The notes under the pieces: model-generated
Told to the model about the DNA's origin: nothing
The model's input: only the letters and a program-made list of their open reading frames with translations
The model's database searches: none
Program-made: the position numbers and the translations under genes
DNA from: Pyropia yezoensis
Taxonomy: Eukaryota; Rhodophyta; Bangiophyceae; Bangiales; Bangiaceae
Assembly (NCBI GenBank): GCA_009829735.1
Contig: CM020620.1
Coordinates: 18,496,354-18,560,353, forward strand
Reading direction: 5' to 3'
Length of the DNA stretch: 64,000 nucleotides
Part shown: positions 34,579-45,949 of the stretch, piece after piece
Numbering within the stretch: the stretch's first letter is position 1
Layout of the letters: every line of letters starts with the position of its first letter

Positions 34579-37413
34579 TCAGTCTGACCGCACCGCCCCA
34601 AAGATCCGCCGCATAAACCACAGCACCGAGATGAGACCCACAGCGCCGGTGAGGAGCCCAAAGCACACTGCCACCAGCAGGTTGTAGACGACAAACAGGA
34701 GGTCTGACACGACGCTGGCGCCACCCAGGTCGGGGGACCGCACCAGCCACGCCACGGAGTACGCAAACACGTACAGCCCCGACGCGGCGGGCGCGAGGAA
34801 GGCGTCCCACACCACCGCGTGGTCCTCGTGGACAAGCTTGGCGTACACCAGCACCACCGCGCACTCGGCCGACACCACCACAAGCAGGAAAAAGCAGAGC
34901 GTGACAAAGAAAAAGCCACCGTATAGGTCCCCCCGCCACAGACTGTCGAGTGTGTACCGCAGCTCAATCATCACACACGCAAACGGGACGGCGCCGACGG
35001 CCAAGTGGCACCACGGCGCGCGGAGGACGGCCGGCTGCAGAGGCACCGGCCGGGGGATCTGGTTGGTCCGCACGGGAAAGTCATAGGCTTTCACCCGGTG
35101 GCCAAGGCGGGCACCAGCGAGCGTCAACGGGGTGGTGGCGCCAAACCAAAGGGCCACCAGCGCGAGGAGTGCTGAGAAGGGGGTGGCCCCCACCGAGCCG
35201 CTCGCCCACAGCACCGCGTTCAGAAAGAGGAGAGTCGAGAAAGTAAAGGCGGGCAGACCCAATGCCACTCCCAGTGCAGACGGCAACCAATGTCGGGACG
35301 ACCCGCCCAACGCCTTGTACAGGCGGGCGCTCACGTAGCCCGCAGCCGCCGACGACAGCACCCACAGGGTAACAAGCATGGATAGGAGCCCGCCGCGACG
35401 GGAAGGCGAGAGAAACCCGAGGATACCCACCAACACCGTTGCGGCGGCCATTACGGCCAGCTGGGAACCGACACCGCCGAGGGCGGCCAGCCGCTCCGCG
35501 TGCGGGGGTGCCCGAAAGACGTCCCCGCGAAGGAGCTTCCACCCGCCGTAGTCCTCGGCCGCCCCAAACTCGTCTGCCCCATCGTCGCCGTCCACGAGGG
35601 CCTCGAGGGCGGCGTAGCGAGCAACATCCCGCTTGAGCGTCCGCAAGATGATGACCGCCACAACGGCGGTGAGGGTGCAGCTGAGGAGCGCCGAATTGGC
35701 CACCGCAAACCACTGGACCGTCACCCGGCCGGTGCTGACGGGTGTCAACGCGTCCCAGCGGGTGGCCCAGGCCACCTCAGAAGGGCGCCATGACACGTCA
35801 TAAGTGTACGTCACGTTGACCGCAGCCTTACCGCCAGGCGTCAGCACAAGCGGCGAGTCAGACGAGGTATTGACGGGGCACGTGCGGAGAGACGGGGTGC
35901 CGCTGGCCGCCCCCTCCCACACGTGGTCCACCGACGCGGGGGACACCTCAAAGCCCACCACGCGGTACCGCGGGGGTGCGCCCGCGGCGGACGACCCCCC
36001 CGGCTCGAGTGCGGCCGCCGCCGACGCCGCCGCCGGTGCGGACGCGTCGTGGTAGTAGACCACAAACGACAGGTGGTTGTACAGCTGAAAGGACTCACGC
36101 CCGCCCGCCTTTGCAGGCAGCGCGCGCCCAAGCGGGTGGCCCCGCAGGTACGGAGCGCCCGTAGACGTGCGGGCGCGCACAATCAGGGGAAGCTCATCAA
36201 TGGACAGGCGCGCGCGGTAGCCGTCGCGCACCCGCCGCGCCAAAACCTCAACATCCGCGGGCGACACGGCCGTGGTGCACAGGACGCCACACACCACGTC
36301 CCGCCGGAGGTGCATCGGATATGGCGTCAGGCGGGAGCGCTCGCCCATGAGGAGCTGGCCCAGCGTCAACCGCCGCCGCCCGCGGCTGGCCTCGGCGGCC
36401 GCCCCCTCATCCGCGGTGCAGTAGGGCAGCGACTCGTAGTCATAGGGCATCTGGACGCGCGTGGACGCCAGCTTGTGCGCAAAGACGGGGATGGCCTCCC
36501 CGTCCGTATAGTCCACGGGCTCCAGGCCGGGGAGAAAGAGGGCGGCGGCGGGCGTGGCGGCCAGCGGCGGCGCCGCCACCGCCACCACCAATGCCGCAAG
36601 CGACAGGGCCAGCCGACGCGAGGACGGCGGGGGTGGCCGCCGCGTTAGGCGCCGCTGCCGGCTGCTACCGCCACCGCCACCGCTGCCGCCGCTGTCTATA
36701 TCTGGTGGGGGCGCGCCGCCACAGGCAATCGCGTGGGCATCAGCCACAATGGCGGCGGCAGAGGCGACTGGGGCGGCCGCCGTCAACGACGGCGCGCCGG
36801 TGGGGGCGGCTCGGTGGCAGGCACCCGCCCCCCCCCCCCCCCCCCGCCGCGACGGGCGGGTGCGGATCGGCACCCTGCCTCCCCCCTCCACAACGGCTGC
36901 ACGGGCCCGGTTGCCGCCGTCTCCTCCGCGGGGCCGCCGCCGCCGCCGCCGCCGCCGCCTCGGGGCGTGGGTCACCCCCCTCGGTCGCCGCCGCGCGCCG
37001 CCGCCGTGTGGCCGCGGCGGGCGGCCCGCCGCGGGGACGGCCCCACCCACCAAACGCTCCCCACATCGCGGGCCGGGTGGCGGCCCCCCGCGGGGATTTG
37101 GGAAGCAGCCGACGACAGCGACGCCCCGGCGATAGCGGCAGCAGCGGCAGCAGCAGCAGCTTTGCGCGGTGGGAAGTGGGGGGAAGGCGCCACCGGCGAC
37201 GGTGGCCGGGGACGGGGCACCACCACCAGCTGCTGCAGCACAGGCAACAGCAAAAGATAAAAAAACAGCGGCGGCAAAAACAGCGGCAGGGGCAGCAAGG
37301 ACAAAAAGGAAAAAAGCCAGGGGCACGGAGCCACGGCGGCAGCCGGCGGTGGTAGCAGCAGCGGCGACGCACAAGGACCGGCGCCCGTCTACTCCCACGA
37401 GGGGAGGGGGCAC
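34579..37413 (-). CDS. transmembrane 9 superfamily protein (nonaspanin)
   Basis: The frame covers 944 codons, but TM9SF proteins are usually about 580-660. The canonical part starts near 36640 with a signal-like segment (RRLALSLAALVVAVAAPPLA), then FLPGLEPVDYTDGEAIPVF and YDYESLPYC, a luminal domain, and nine membrane helices. Late signatures include IPRPVPLQPAVLRAPW, CVMIELRYTLDSLW, SAECAVVLVYAKLVHEDH and GLISVLWFMRRIFGAVRSD. The ~270-residue Arg/Gly/Ala-rich extension has no Met between the first codon and the mature region and passes a 17-19-base C run near 36831. The true start or a first exon therefore remains unresolved. TM9 proteins reside in Golgi and endosomes and help sort membrane proteins. 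The end lacks the usual Lys-x-Asp form, reading Arg-Ser-Asp. Confidence 0.85.
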   Translation of the reverse strand: MPPPLVGVDGRRSLCVAAAATTAGCRRGSVPLAFFLFVLAAPAAVFAAAVFLSFAVACAAAAGGGAPSPATVAGGAFPPLPTAQSCCCCRCCRYRRGVAVVGCFPNPRGGPPPGPRCGERLVGGAVPAAGRPPRPHGGGARRRPRGVTHAPRRRRRRRRRPRGGDGGNRARAAVVEGGGRVPIRTRPSRRGGGGGAGACHRAAPTGAPSLTAAAPVASAAAIVADAHAIACGGAPPPDIDSGGSGGGGGSSRQRRLTRRPPPPSSRRLALSLAALVVAVAAPPLAATPAAALFLPGLEPVDYTDGEAIPVFAHKLASTRVQMPYDYESLPYCTADEGAAAEASRGRRRLTLGQLLMGERSRLTPYPMHLRRDVVCGVLCTTAVSPADVEVLARRVRDGYRARLSIDELPLIVRARTSTGAPYLRGHPLGRALPAKAGGRESFQLYNHLSFVVYYHDASAPAAASAAAALEPGGSSAAGAPPRYRVVGFEVSPASVDHVWEGAASGTPSLRTCPVNTSSDSPLVLTPGGKAAVNVTYTYDVSWRPSEVAWATRWDALTPVSTGRVTVQWFAVANSALLSCTLTAVVAVIILRTLKRDVARYAALEALVDGDDGADEFGAAEDYGGWKLLRGDVFRAPPHAERLAALGGVGSQLAVMAAATVLVGILGFLSPSRRGGLLSMLVTLWVLSSAAAGYVSARLYKALGGSSRHWLPSALGVALGLPAFTFSTLLFLNAVLWASGSVGATPFSALLALVALWFGATTPLTLAGARLGHRVKAYDFPVRTNQIPRPVPLQPAVLRAPWCHLAVGAVPFACVMIELRYTLDSLWRGDLYGGFFFVTLCFFLLVVVSAECAVVLVYAKLVHEDHAVVWDAFLAPAASGLYVFAYSVAWLVRSPDLGGASVVSDLLFVVYNLLVAVCFGLLTGAVGLISVLWFMRRIFGAVRSD

Positions 37414-37455
37414 GTCAACAGTAGCGGCGGGTCCGGCGCACCACCAACCCTACAC

Positions 37456-37488
<33 letters not shown>

Positions 37489-38520
37489 ACCGGCGCGTGA
37501 CGGGGAACGCGCGGGTCCGCCGCCTCTGCCGCCGCGGGGAGGGCACGGGGAGCGGCAAGGCGGGGCGGGGCGGGGCGGGGCGAGGGCGGGGCGAGGCGCC
37601 CACGTGGCGGCCGCCGCGACCGGCAGCGCCGCGGTCGACGCGTCGGGGGCCGGCCGCAGCGGCGCCCCCCCACGGCAGCAGAACCCAGCGACAGCAGGGT
37701 GCGGGGGTGAAGCACAAGCGGGGCAATGGGCGGCGTGGTGCAGGTAGACGCGGCCGACGGCAGCGCGGGGGCGGGTCAATGGCGGGGAGGGGGCGCCGCT
37801 GACATCGCCCACGGGGGGGGACGGCGTGTGGGCGCGCGCGACGCCGCGACGCAACGAGGTGGACCGGCGGCGGGGCTCTCCGACGGGACTTGGCCCGGTG
37901 CATGCCCGAGGAGGGCCCCTCCTTCCCCCCCCCCCCCCGTCAAGCACCGCACGAAGGGGGCCCCACGGGAGGGGGCCGGGCGCGGCCACTGTAGGGGCTG
38001 AATTCCACCACCTCTGGGGTGATCTAAAAATACTGTCGGTGGGCACAAAATTCGAAGAACGACTTGGTATGAATTCCCCCATACTGTAAACCGCCGTTGT
38101 TCTTTGGGTAAACGTCAAGTCCAGTGGGCGTCCCTCTCGCACTAAATAGCGAGGGGTGCTCCCTCCCATCGTAATTCCAACGACTCAAACGTCCACCCCC
38201 CGCTTCACCGTTTTGGCGCCACCAGCACGTCCAAGCGCAGCGTCAGGGACCAGCAGGGAGTCGGGGTCTCCCCCCCGACGCCCAACCCTCCCTCCCCCTC
38301 CTCCCACCCCAAAAAGGCACATTTACCCGCGGCCAGCGAGGAGAATGACACCTCCCGCAGCGGCCACTCGTGTGCTCCCAGCGCTCCCCGTCGCACCGCC
38401 ATCTGCCGTATCCCCACCCCCCCCCACAGCCCCCCCCCCCCGCCCCCCCCCCCCCTTTCGACCAACTGCCCTCCAGCCCGCGTTTGCAGTTTGCTTGGTA
38501 GGCAGGCTGCACAGCACACG

Positions 38521-38584
<64 letters not shown>
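38521..38584 (+). repeat. CCTG tetranucleotide microsatellite, 16 copies
   Basis: Sixteen uninterrupted CCTG units are followed by CATGCCTGTCCTGCC, a degenerate edge. Confidence 0.95.
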
Positions 38585-39482
38585 CATGCCTGTCCTGCCT
38601 CGTCGGCACCCCGCCCTCCTTCCCACCGCCCCCCCCCGCCCTCCCCCCCCTCCGTTTACAGGCGTTCCTTGGCACTCTCCGCCCACCCCCTGGCTGACGG
38701 CCCAAACCACCACCGGCGCACCGCCACGGCAGGGTCCTTCTGGGCAGCCACGGCGCGGCCACCCCTTCCAGCCACCGCCCCGCGCCTGCGCGAGAGAAGG
38801 AAAGGGGGGGTGGGGGGGTGGGGGGAGGGGGGGCGGAGGGGCTCGCGGCGCCCTGCCCTCCTCCCCCCCCCCCCCCCCCCCCTCGTCGCCTCTTCCACGC
38901 GTGCGCATTGTCGCTGGCGTGGCCGGCAGGGCCCCCCCCCCCCTAGAGGAGCTACAGGGAGCTGCCTCTGTCAACGGGGGGCCACGCGGGGAGCCCGTTT
39001 GGGCATCCCACGCCCCGCGTGGCCGGCCCGTGCCGCCGCCACCACCGCCCCCCCCTCCCCGCCCACCCCCCCGCGTGGCCGGCACGCGGCCGGTGCAGTC
39101 GTTTGCCGTCTGCCGGGCGTCGGGAGGGGGGGGGGGGGGGGGGGGGAAAGGGCCGCCCAGGGACAGGGCCGGCCGGCCGGGGGGGGGGGGGGGGGGGGGG
39201 GGGGGGTTGGGAACGAGCCCGCCACAGCGTGACCGACTGCGTGGCTTGTGCCTTCTCCCCTCCCCCCTCCCCCTCACTCCCGTCCTCCTTCCCGTCAGTC
39301 GCTACCCGCCTCTCTTGGTAGCCACACGGGAGCTACCGCCCGGCCGTCGCTGTCCGCAGCAGAGGCTGCTTTGCACGCCCGCCCCGTGACGGGGCCTGGC
39401 GACTGCATCCCCACAGGGCGGCAGCACCCCGTCGTTTGGCCTCTCTCGCTCCTCCCCACCCGCCGCCACCACGCACGCCCAC

Positions 39483-39484
<2 letters not shown>

Positions 39485-39515
<31 letters not shown>

Positions 39516-39592
39516 CCCCCCCCCCCCCCCCCACCCCCCCGCCCCCCCCCCCCCCCACCCCCCCCCCCCCCCCTCCCTCCCCCCCTCCCTGT
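39485..39592 (+). repeat. C-rich tract upstream of the Hint gene
   Basis: Roughly 108 bases are C with only isolated A, G and T. It ends about 57 bp before the chosen start codon. Confidence 0.85.
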
Positions 39593-39648
39593 ATTGCCAG
39601 GCGACGCTGCCCGGCGCCGTCGGGGTCGTCGGCGGGGGCGCGTTGCTC

Positions 39649-40132
39649 ATGCGGCCGCCGCGGGTCACGGCGGCCGTTGCCGCTGCCGCCGCTGCCGCGG
39701 CGGCGGTCCTTGCCGCCGCCGCCGCCGCCACCGCCGCTGCGGCGGCAGACGTGGCCGCCGCAGCGTCCTTGGCGGCGGCGGCAGCAGCGGCCTGTGGTAG
39801 CAGTAGCGGCGCCGGCACCGGTGCCGGCGCCGGCGCCGGCGCCGGCGGAGGCGCTGGCGCCGAAAAGGCCATTGTCTGTGTCCCCCCCGCTGGGAGCGTG
39901 CTGCCCCCCCCCCCCAGCCAGCCCTTGCCCGCTGGGGACCTCCCCACCGTCGTCTCCCGGGAGTTGCGCCCCCACGATGTGACGGGCACGTTTACGCTGC
40001 GTGCCGCCACCGCGCCGCCGTCGTCGGCTGTGGTCGTGGGCGGCTGCCCCACGGCGGTGCGGCACTCCAAGTATGCGACCGCCCCGTCGGTGGGGGGCCT
40101 CGTTGGCGTCTTTCACGCATGGGTGGCCGTGG

Positions 40133-40174
<42 letters not shown>

Positions 40175-41805
40175 GCGACAGCAGCAGCGGCGACAATGGC
40201 GGCGGCGGGCCACCCCTGACGGCGGGCGCGGCGCGGGGGGAGCCCCCTGACGGCGCCAACCCCCCCGCCACGTACGGGTGTGCCCGCGCCGACGGGGAGC
40301 TGTCCTTCCTGGCCCTCTTTCCCGCCGCCAATGCCGCGTCGTCGCCAGACCCGTGGGATGTGGCGCTGCGCGCCGCGGGCGCCGCCTACTACACGGGGTG
40401 GAGCTACGTGGGGAACCCCCGGGCGCTGGCGCCGCTCGACTGTGGGCCCGTCGGGTGGGTCAAGACCGCCCGCACGTTTCTGTTCCGCGAGGAGGGTGAC
40501 CTGTCGCTGCCTCTGGGGGGGGCGCCAGGCGCCGGCGCCGGCGCCGGCGCCGGCGCTGGCGCCGGTGCCGCAGGGGACGGGTCCCTCACATTGCCAGGCG
40601 GCCGCCGGTACCTTGTCATCCGGACGCCCCTGACCGCCGACCCCCTCAGCTGGTCGGTGTGTGCGTACGAGGCGCCCCGCGACGGCGGGGAGCCGTCGCG
40701 GGAGGTGGCGGTGCCCAACTTTGGCACCGACCAGACGGTCTTCTCGCTGGCCCCGCCGCCACCCATTGTCGCTGTCACCGAGCCGCCCCCGCCGGCCGCA
40801 CCGTCACGGTCCGTGGCGCCGACCGCGTCGCCGCCGGCGGCGGCGTCGGGCGGGCCGCCGACGGCGACGGCGGGGGCGTCGGGCAGGCCGCCGACGGCGA
40901 CGGCGGGGGCGTCGGCAATGGCGACCGCCGCCCCACCGTCGCCGCCCCCCGTGGCGGGTGGCGGCGCGGCAACGTCCCCACCGCCCGTGGTGGCACCCGT
41001 GCCGTCGGGGGGAACCCTGGGGGGGGGGGGGGCAGCCCCATCGCCGACGGCCGCCGCGCCCGTGCCCGAAGAGACGGCAGAGGAACCGGTGCCCCCGACC
41101 GACGATGGAGGGGGGGGGGGGGACAGCGCCTGCTTCCCCGCCGCCGCGCGGGTGCGCCTTGCGTCGGGCGCAGACGTGCGCGTGGCGGACCTGCGGGTGG
41201 GCGACGTGGCCGCCGCCGCGCCCGGCGCGGGGAGGGGGGGCCCCTCGGAGGTGTATGCGTTTAGCCACGCGGCGCCGGGCGTGACGTCCCGGTTTGTGCG
41301 GCTGGTCACGGCGGGGGTGGAGGGCGACGCCCGGCACGCGGGGGCCAACGCGACGGCTGCTGCGTCTGGGGCGTTCGGTGCCCCCCCCGCAGCGTGCGGC
41401 GCTGGCGGCCCAGACCGCCGCCGCCGCCGCCGCCGCCCCCTGCTGCTCTCCCCCGGCCACTACCTGTGGGTGAATGGCCGCCTGGCCGCCGCCTCGACGG
41501 TCGTGGCCGGCGACGCCCTCATCGCCGCCGACGGCACGCGGGCGGTCGTGACGGGCGTGTCCCGCATCGTAGCGTCGGGGCTGTTCAACCCCCACACGCT
41601 GGGCGGCAGCCTGGTCGTCGACGGCCTGGCCGTCAGCTGCTACACGACGGCCGTGCGGGTGGGCGTTGCTGACGCGCTGCTGGCGCCGGTGCGCGCGGCG
41701 TACCGCGCGGGTGCGTGGCGCCGGGGGGGTGGCGCCGGGGGGGTGCTGTCGCGCCTGTCGGGCCTTGCGTGGCTGGTGCCGTCGGGTGCAGCGGTGGTCA
41801 CTTGA
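39649..41805 (+). CDS. secreted protein with C-terminal Hint (hedgehog-type autoprocessing) domain
   Basis: The start at ATG 39649 gives 718 residues. The N-terminus is MRPPRVTAAVAAAAAAAAAV, a long Ala-rich hydrophobic leader. A silk-like GAGAGAG stretch follows at about 55-70. A region of roughly 80-370 has scattered Trp, Tyr and Cys (VVGGCPTAVRHSKYATAPS, YYTGWSYVGNPRALAPLDCG, DPLSWSVCAYEAP) and resembles no family I know. After a Pro/Ala/Thr linker the Hint domain starts with nucleophile Cys495 (DSACFPAAARVRLASGADVR, VADLRVGD). It continues with LLLSPGHYLWVNGRLAAAS (His604) and NPHTLGGSLVVDGLAVSCYT, ending with APVRAAYRAG. This is the hedgehog-Hog form, not an intein with a C-extein. The expected action is N-S acyl shift cleavage before Cys495, with possible lipid transfer. 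Confidence 0.8.
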
Positions 41806-42525
41806 GGCTGGTACATGGGGTGGAGCGGGGGGGGGGGGGTGGTATGCTGGACGTGGGGCGCCGGTGGCGCCGGCACGGCCAGCTGAGTGCACTGACTGGC
41901 TTACTCACTGCCTTGGGCTTCTGGGGAGGGAGGCCTGGCAACACTGTTCATATCTAAAAAAAAAATCCAGTAAGCTGCCAACCGCGCTGACCCACGCTCG
42001 ACCTGGTGACCTCAGATTGATCGGCCAAGGCTGCAGTAGACGGTGGATATGGACATGCCCCCGCATGCTCCTCCTCGACGGCCTCCATAATTTGGATTCT
42101 GGCGTGTGCCGGCAACGGTCACGGGCACTGCACGGCGGCCGGCCAGACAAACCCATGGCCACGCGGTCAGGCGTTGAGCAGCGCTAGGGCAACGGCGCGG
42201 CAAGGCACGCCCCAGCGGCTACCAGGAGCTATCTACCAGTAGCTGTCGAGGAGCGGGCGGGTTCTTCTCCCGGGAGAAGAGTGGGCGGGCGGCAGCCGTG
42301 GAGGCCCCACCCGCAACCCCACTGCCACGCCTGTTCCCGGTCTGACGATGCCGCATTTGTTCACTGTCTCGGTATGTACATACTGGACACTCTGAGACGG
42401 CGGCGTAGACCCTTCCGAGGGCCGACCAATAACCCCACCATCAGAACCCCCCCCCGAGTCATCTCTGCAGCATAGGTTCACAGCTGCGTGACGCAGGCGC
42501 GCCCCCCCCCCCCCCCCCAAGGTTC
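41806..42525. other. convergent 3' region
   Basis: It lies between the stops of the Hint gene (+) and the RsmE gene (-). It includes CATATCTAAAAAAAAAATCC near 41950 and an imperfect inverted repeat GTCTCGGTATGTACATACTG..CTGAGAC at about 42368-42400. No gene is seen. Confidence 0.4.
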
Positions 42526-44039
42526 TCACCCCCCTGCCCCCACTGGGGGCAGCCCCCCCCTCCCCGTCGACTCCCCCTCCCGTGGAGCGTGCCTGCCCGC
42601 CACCCCCTCCAGCGCGTCGTGCGCCAGCACCACCGCCGCCACCGCCGCGGCGTCGGAGCGGAGGATGCGGCCGCCGAGGCGGACGGCCACAAAGCCGGCG
42701 GCGGCCAGGAGGGACAGCTCCCGTGGCATCCACCCGCCCTCGGGGCCGATCGCCACCAGCACCCGCACCGATACGGCGGCGGCGGCCGCGGCAGCGTCGG
42801 CGGCAGCGTCGGCGGCAGCCTCTGGGGCGGCGGTCGCGTCGGAGACGGCGGCAGCGCCCGCAGCGCCGGCCACAGCATCCAGGTGCGCGTCGAGGGCGTC
42901 GGCGAGGCGCACCCCCCCCGGGTGGGCCACCACCCGCAGCTCCCCCCCCCCCGGCGGGCCCAGCTCATCCTCCACCCACACCCCCAGCCGGCGGGCGGCC
43001 GTGACGACCGGCAGCCGCGTGTCAACCCCCCCCTGGCAGAGGCCCTCCACCAGCGGCGCCGCCACGTCGGCCAGCACCCGCGAGTCCCAGTAGCACCGCT
43101 CCACCCGGTACGCGTTGGCCACCACGACCCGCCCGACGCCGGCGGTGGCGAGGCCGGGGAGGAGGCGGGCGAGCACCTTGGGGCGGGGGTGCGCGAGGAG
43201 GAGGTCCACCCGGGGGGGGGGGGGGGGGGGTGCAGGGCAGAAAGGGCCAGCTTCAGCGTCCCGGGGGGGGAAAGACCCGCGGTCGTTCCCGCAGTGCCGG
43301 CCGCACCGTCCGTGTCGGCGGCAGGGCCGGCGGCCGCCGCCGTCGCCGCCGCTGCTGCCGCACGGCGCTCCCGCTTGCCCACCGCCGGCGCCACCGCCGT
43401 GACGGTGGCGGTGCAGAGCGGCCCGCCGAGGATGCCCGCCAAGAGGGTGCTCCCCGGCACGTCCTTGCGGAGGACCCGCCGTATGTGCACCGCCCGGGGG
43501 TCGTCGGGCGGCAGCACCACCTCCGCCACCGCCTCTGATGCCGCCCCCGCCGCCGTTGCCGTTGCCGCGTCTGCTGCCGCTGCGGCTGCCGCCGTCGCCG
43601 TCGCCGTCGCAGCCGTCGTCACCGCCGTCGCCGTCGCCGTCGCCATTGGCGGTGGCGCGTCCAACGGGGAAGGAGACACAGCGGCGGCGGCGGGCGTCGT
43701 CGCCGTGCCCGCCGCACCCGCGCCTGCGGCGGCGGCAGCAGCGTACCGCACCTCGGCCGGGTCAAAAAGGAGGCGGTTGAGGGCAACGGCGGGGCCGACG
43801 CCGCCGTCCCGCTGGCGGGATGGGCTCGACCGGGTGGCCGCGTGGGGGCGGGGCGCCGCCGCGGGGGCGGCGGCGGCGGCGGGGGCGGCGTCCCCCCCGC
43901 GGCGGCGGCGCCGTTGCGGGGGGGGGGGGAGCCGCGCGCCGCGGGCGCCGACGGCCGCCCCGGTGGCGGCGCGCGCCTGCCGGGCGTGGCCGCCACGGTG
44001 GGTGGGGGAGGGGAGTGGCGGGCAGGGGAGGAAGGCCAT
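42526..44039 (-). CDS. RSME: 16S-type rRNA m3U methyltransferase, RsmE family (SPOUT), organelle-targeted, one frame break
   Basis: The ATG at 44039 begins MAFLPCPPLPSPTHRGGHAR, an Arg/Pro/Ala leader suggesting organelle import. The PUA-like N-terminal part carries LNRLLFDPAEV and DPRAVHIRRVLRKDVPGS, the typical HHIxxVLR-type motif. At a run of 19 G (43212-43230) the protein continues in another frame: VDLLLAHPRPKVLARLLPGL, GVGRVVVANAYRVERCYWDS. The SPOUT knot follows with LVAIGPEGGWMPRELSLLAA and VRLGGRILRSDAAAVAAVVL, ending at 42526. GPEGG and LG.RILR are diagnostic for RsmE, which methylates U1498 (E. coli numbering) of small-subunit rRNA at N3. Ala/Thr-rich inserts enlarge it well beyond the usual ~240 residues. 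The catalytic end has Asp-Ala where ET-A is common. Confidence 0.85.
43212..43230 (+). repeat. 19-bp G homopolymer at the RsmE frame break
   Basis: The conserved protein passes from one frame to another across this run. Confidence 0.8.
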
Positions 44040-44492
44040 GGTGGCGTGGGTGGTCCTTCCGGAAAGGGAAGAGGGGTCCTTTGAGAAGGGGAAGGGGGGT
44101 GGTGTGCACACCCCCATAGGAGACGGCGGCGGGGGGGGTTGGCGGAGCAGTCGCGGTGTGGATGATGACGGGCACTCTCATGGCATGGGACCCGCCGGAT
44201 CATCACCAAGATCGCAGCCCGTCCAGATCCCCTCTCGCCAAACCACCCAAAAGTCAGGCTGTTTTGTTTTTTTTTGAGCTGTGGTTCGCGGCGACCTTGC
44301 CAGCGGCGTCGTGCCGGCCATGCGCGCCACCACGCCGCGGCCGTCTCCGCCCGGGGCCGCGTCTCCCCCCTGCCCCCCGCGCTACACCACCCCCGCCCCT
44401 CTCTTGCCCACCCCCCCCTCCCCTCGTCCCCACTCTCACCTCTTGTTCCGTCCCCTCTGCCGCCCCCTCTCACCCCTCCCACCCACCTCGCC
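44040..44492. promoter_or_regulatory. bidirectional spacer between RsmE and DNL-protein genes
   Basis: The two start codons point away from each other across about 450 bp. It contains a GTTTTGTTTTTTTTTGAGC T-run at about 44261-44279 and CT-rich leader sequence next to the plus-strand gene. Shared promoter function is inferred from orientation. Confidence 0.4.
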
Positions 44493-44972
44493 ATGCTCTG
44501 CCGCCCCGCCGCCGCCGTCGCGGCCGCGGCCGCTGCCGCACGCGCGTGCGCGCTCAACCCCCACCACGGGCCGCTGCCGCCGCCGCCGCTGCGCCGCGCC
44601 CTCTACGCCGCCAGGGGCGGGGGGGGGCGCGACGTGGCCACGGCCGCGGCGCCGGCGCCGGCGCCGGCGACAGCGACTGCGCCGGGGCTGGCGGCGGGGC
44701 CGACGGGGGCGCCCTCCCCTGGGAGCGCCGGTGGGGCGCCCCCGTGCACCCCCCGCGTGGCTGCTTGCCGGCCTGGCCTGGGCGGCCCCCCCCGTGCTGG
44801 ACGCGCCGCGGACAGGTTGGGGGCGGCCGCCGCCGCGGCTGATGCAGGGCGGGCGTGGCGCCGTCTCCACACGACGCCGCCGCCGCCGCCGTCCCCCCCG
44901 CCCGTGTCGCCGTCCAAGCGGGTCCGCGGCGGGGTCGAGCCCCCGCTGCGGGGGGAGGACGCCCCAGCGGGG

Positions 44973-45006
<34 letters not shown>

Positions 45007-45488
45007 CTCCCCCGCCCCCCTCCCCCTCCGCGTCCCCACCCCCCCCCCCATCGGACGGGCCGGCCACGACCGTCGACACGACCGCCACGGTGGTGGCGGT
45101 CACCCCCGTCTTCCCCCCCGCCGGCGGTGGCGCTGCGCCCGGCGCGACGGCCGGCGGCGGCCGCACCCTCTCCCTCCTCTTCACCTGCGGCGCGTGTGGG
45201 GTGCGGTCGGCGCGCACGTTTGGCGCCGCCGCCTACGCGCACGGGGTGGTGCTGGTGCGGTGTGGGGGGTGCGACGCGCAGCACGTCATTGCCGACCACC
45301 TGGGGTGGTTTGGGGAGGAGCGGGACGTGGAGGCCATGGCCGCCGCGCGGGGCATCCGCTTCCGGCGGGTGGGCGACGCGGATGTGGCGGGGGGGGTGGA
45401 CGTGGCAGAGGTGATTGGGGGGGGGGGGGTGGCGGACCTGCTTGGGGGGGGGGGGGGGCGCCGCCGACGACGGGGGGGGTGGCGGTAG
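44493..45488 (+). CDS. DNL-type zinc-finger protein (Zim17/Tim15/HEP1-like mtHsp70 escort)
   Basis: The start at ATG 44493 (CTCGCCATGC) gives 331 residues. The long N-terminal part is Ala/Pro-rich with Arg and looks like an organelle targeting and spacer region, including a run of about a dozen Pro near residue 165. The conserved domain spans about 225-285. It has FTCGACGVRSARTFG with Cys232 and Cys235, VVLVRCGGCDAQHVIADHLG with Cys257 and Cys260, then WF. This is the two-CxxC zinc ribbon and the D-(N/H)-L motif of the family, here Asp-His-Leu. Zim17 proteins keep mitochondrial or plastid Hsp70 soluble and assist import. The tail is Gly-rich (VADLLGGGG, RRRRGGWR). The family core is usually ~70-100 residues. 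Confidence 0.9.
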
Positions 45489-45949
45489 GGGGCGGGGGGG
45501 CGGTGGGGGGGGGGCGGACCGCCCCGCTTGAGCTCCCTCTCTTTGCCTCTTTTTGACGCCCGTGGCGGCGACGCGGGGAGGAGGGGACGGGCCTCCAAAG
45601 GGGAGGCGTCCGTGTCCAGCCAGACGGAACGCGAGGGAGGGAGTAAAATCGCACGCATCTACGTTGGTACCCGCTTGGTGCCACGCCAGAGACAGGAGAC
45701 ACGGGGTGGGGAAGAAAAGGAGAAGGGCGCGCGCGCTCCCTCGCGACGGCCCCAAGAGAAGATTGAGCGCGGACACGCTGTTTTTCTTGCACCCGCTCCT
45801 TTCACCCAGCGGGATCAGGCCAAATTGTGCTGGAGGCGAAAACGGCGCGGCCGCCGCACGCCGCTGCCGACCGACCGCCGTCGGTGCGGCATCCCTTCCC
45901 CCCACCGTCTTCGCCCCCCACCTCCCACGCCCCACCCCCCCCCCTCCCA
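45489..45949. other. spacer upstream of TRM6
   Basis: About 460 bp lie between two plus-strand genes. It includes the DNL gene 3' end and a C/A-rich leader ending in CCCTCCCAATGG at the TRM6 start. No separate gene is seen. Confidence 0.45.

Larger units (their letters stand above)
37414..39648. other. GC-rich intergenic region with long C and G tracts
   Basis: It contains 31 consecutive C at about 37458-37488, an AT-richer island at about 37995-38160, a CCTG microsatellite at 38521-38584, G runs near 39127-39207 and a C-rich block at 39485-39592. Open frames are Pro/Arg/Gly shadows. The final part must hold the promoter of the Hint gene. Confidence 0.4.
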
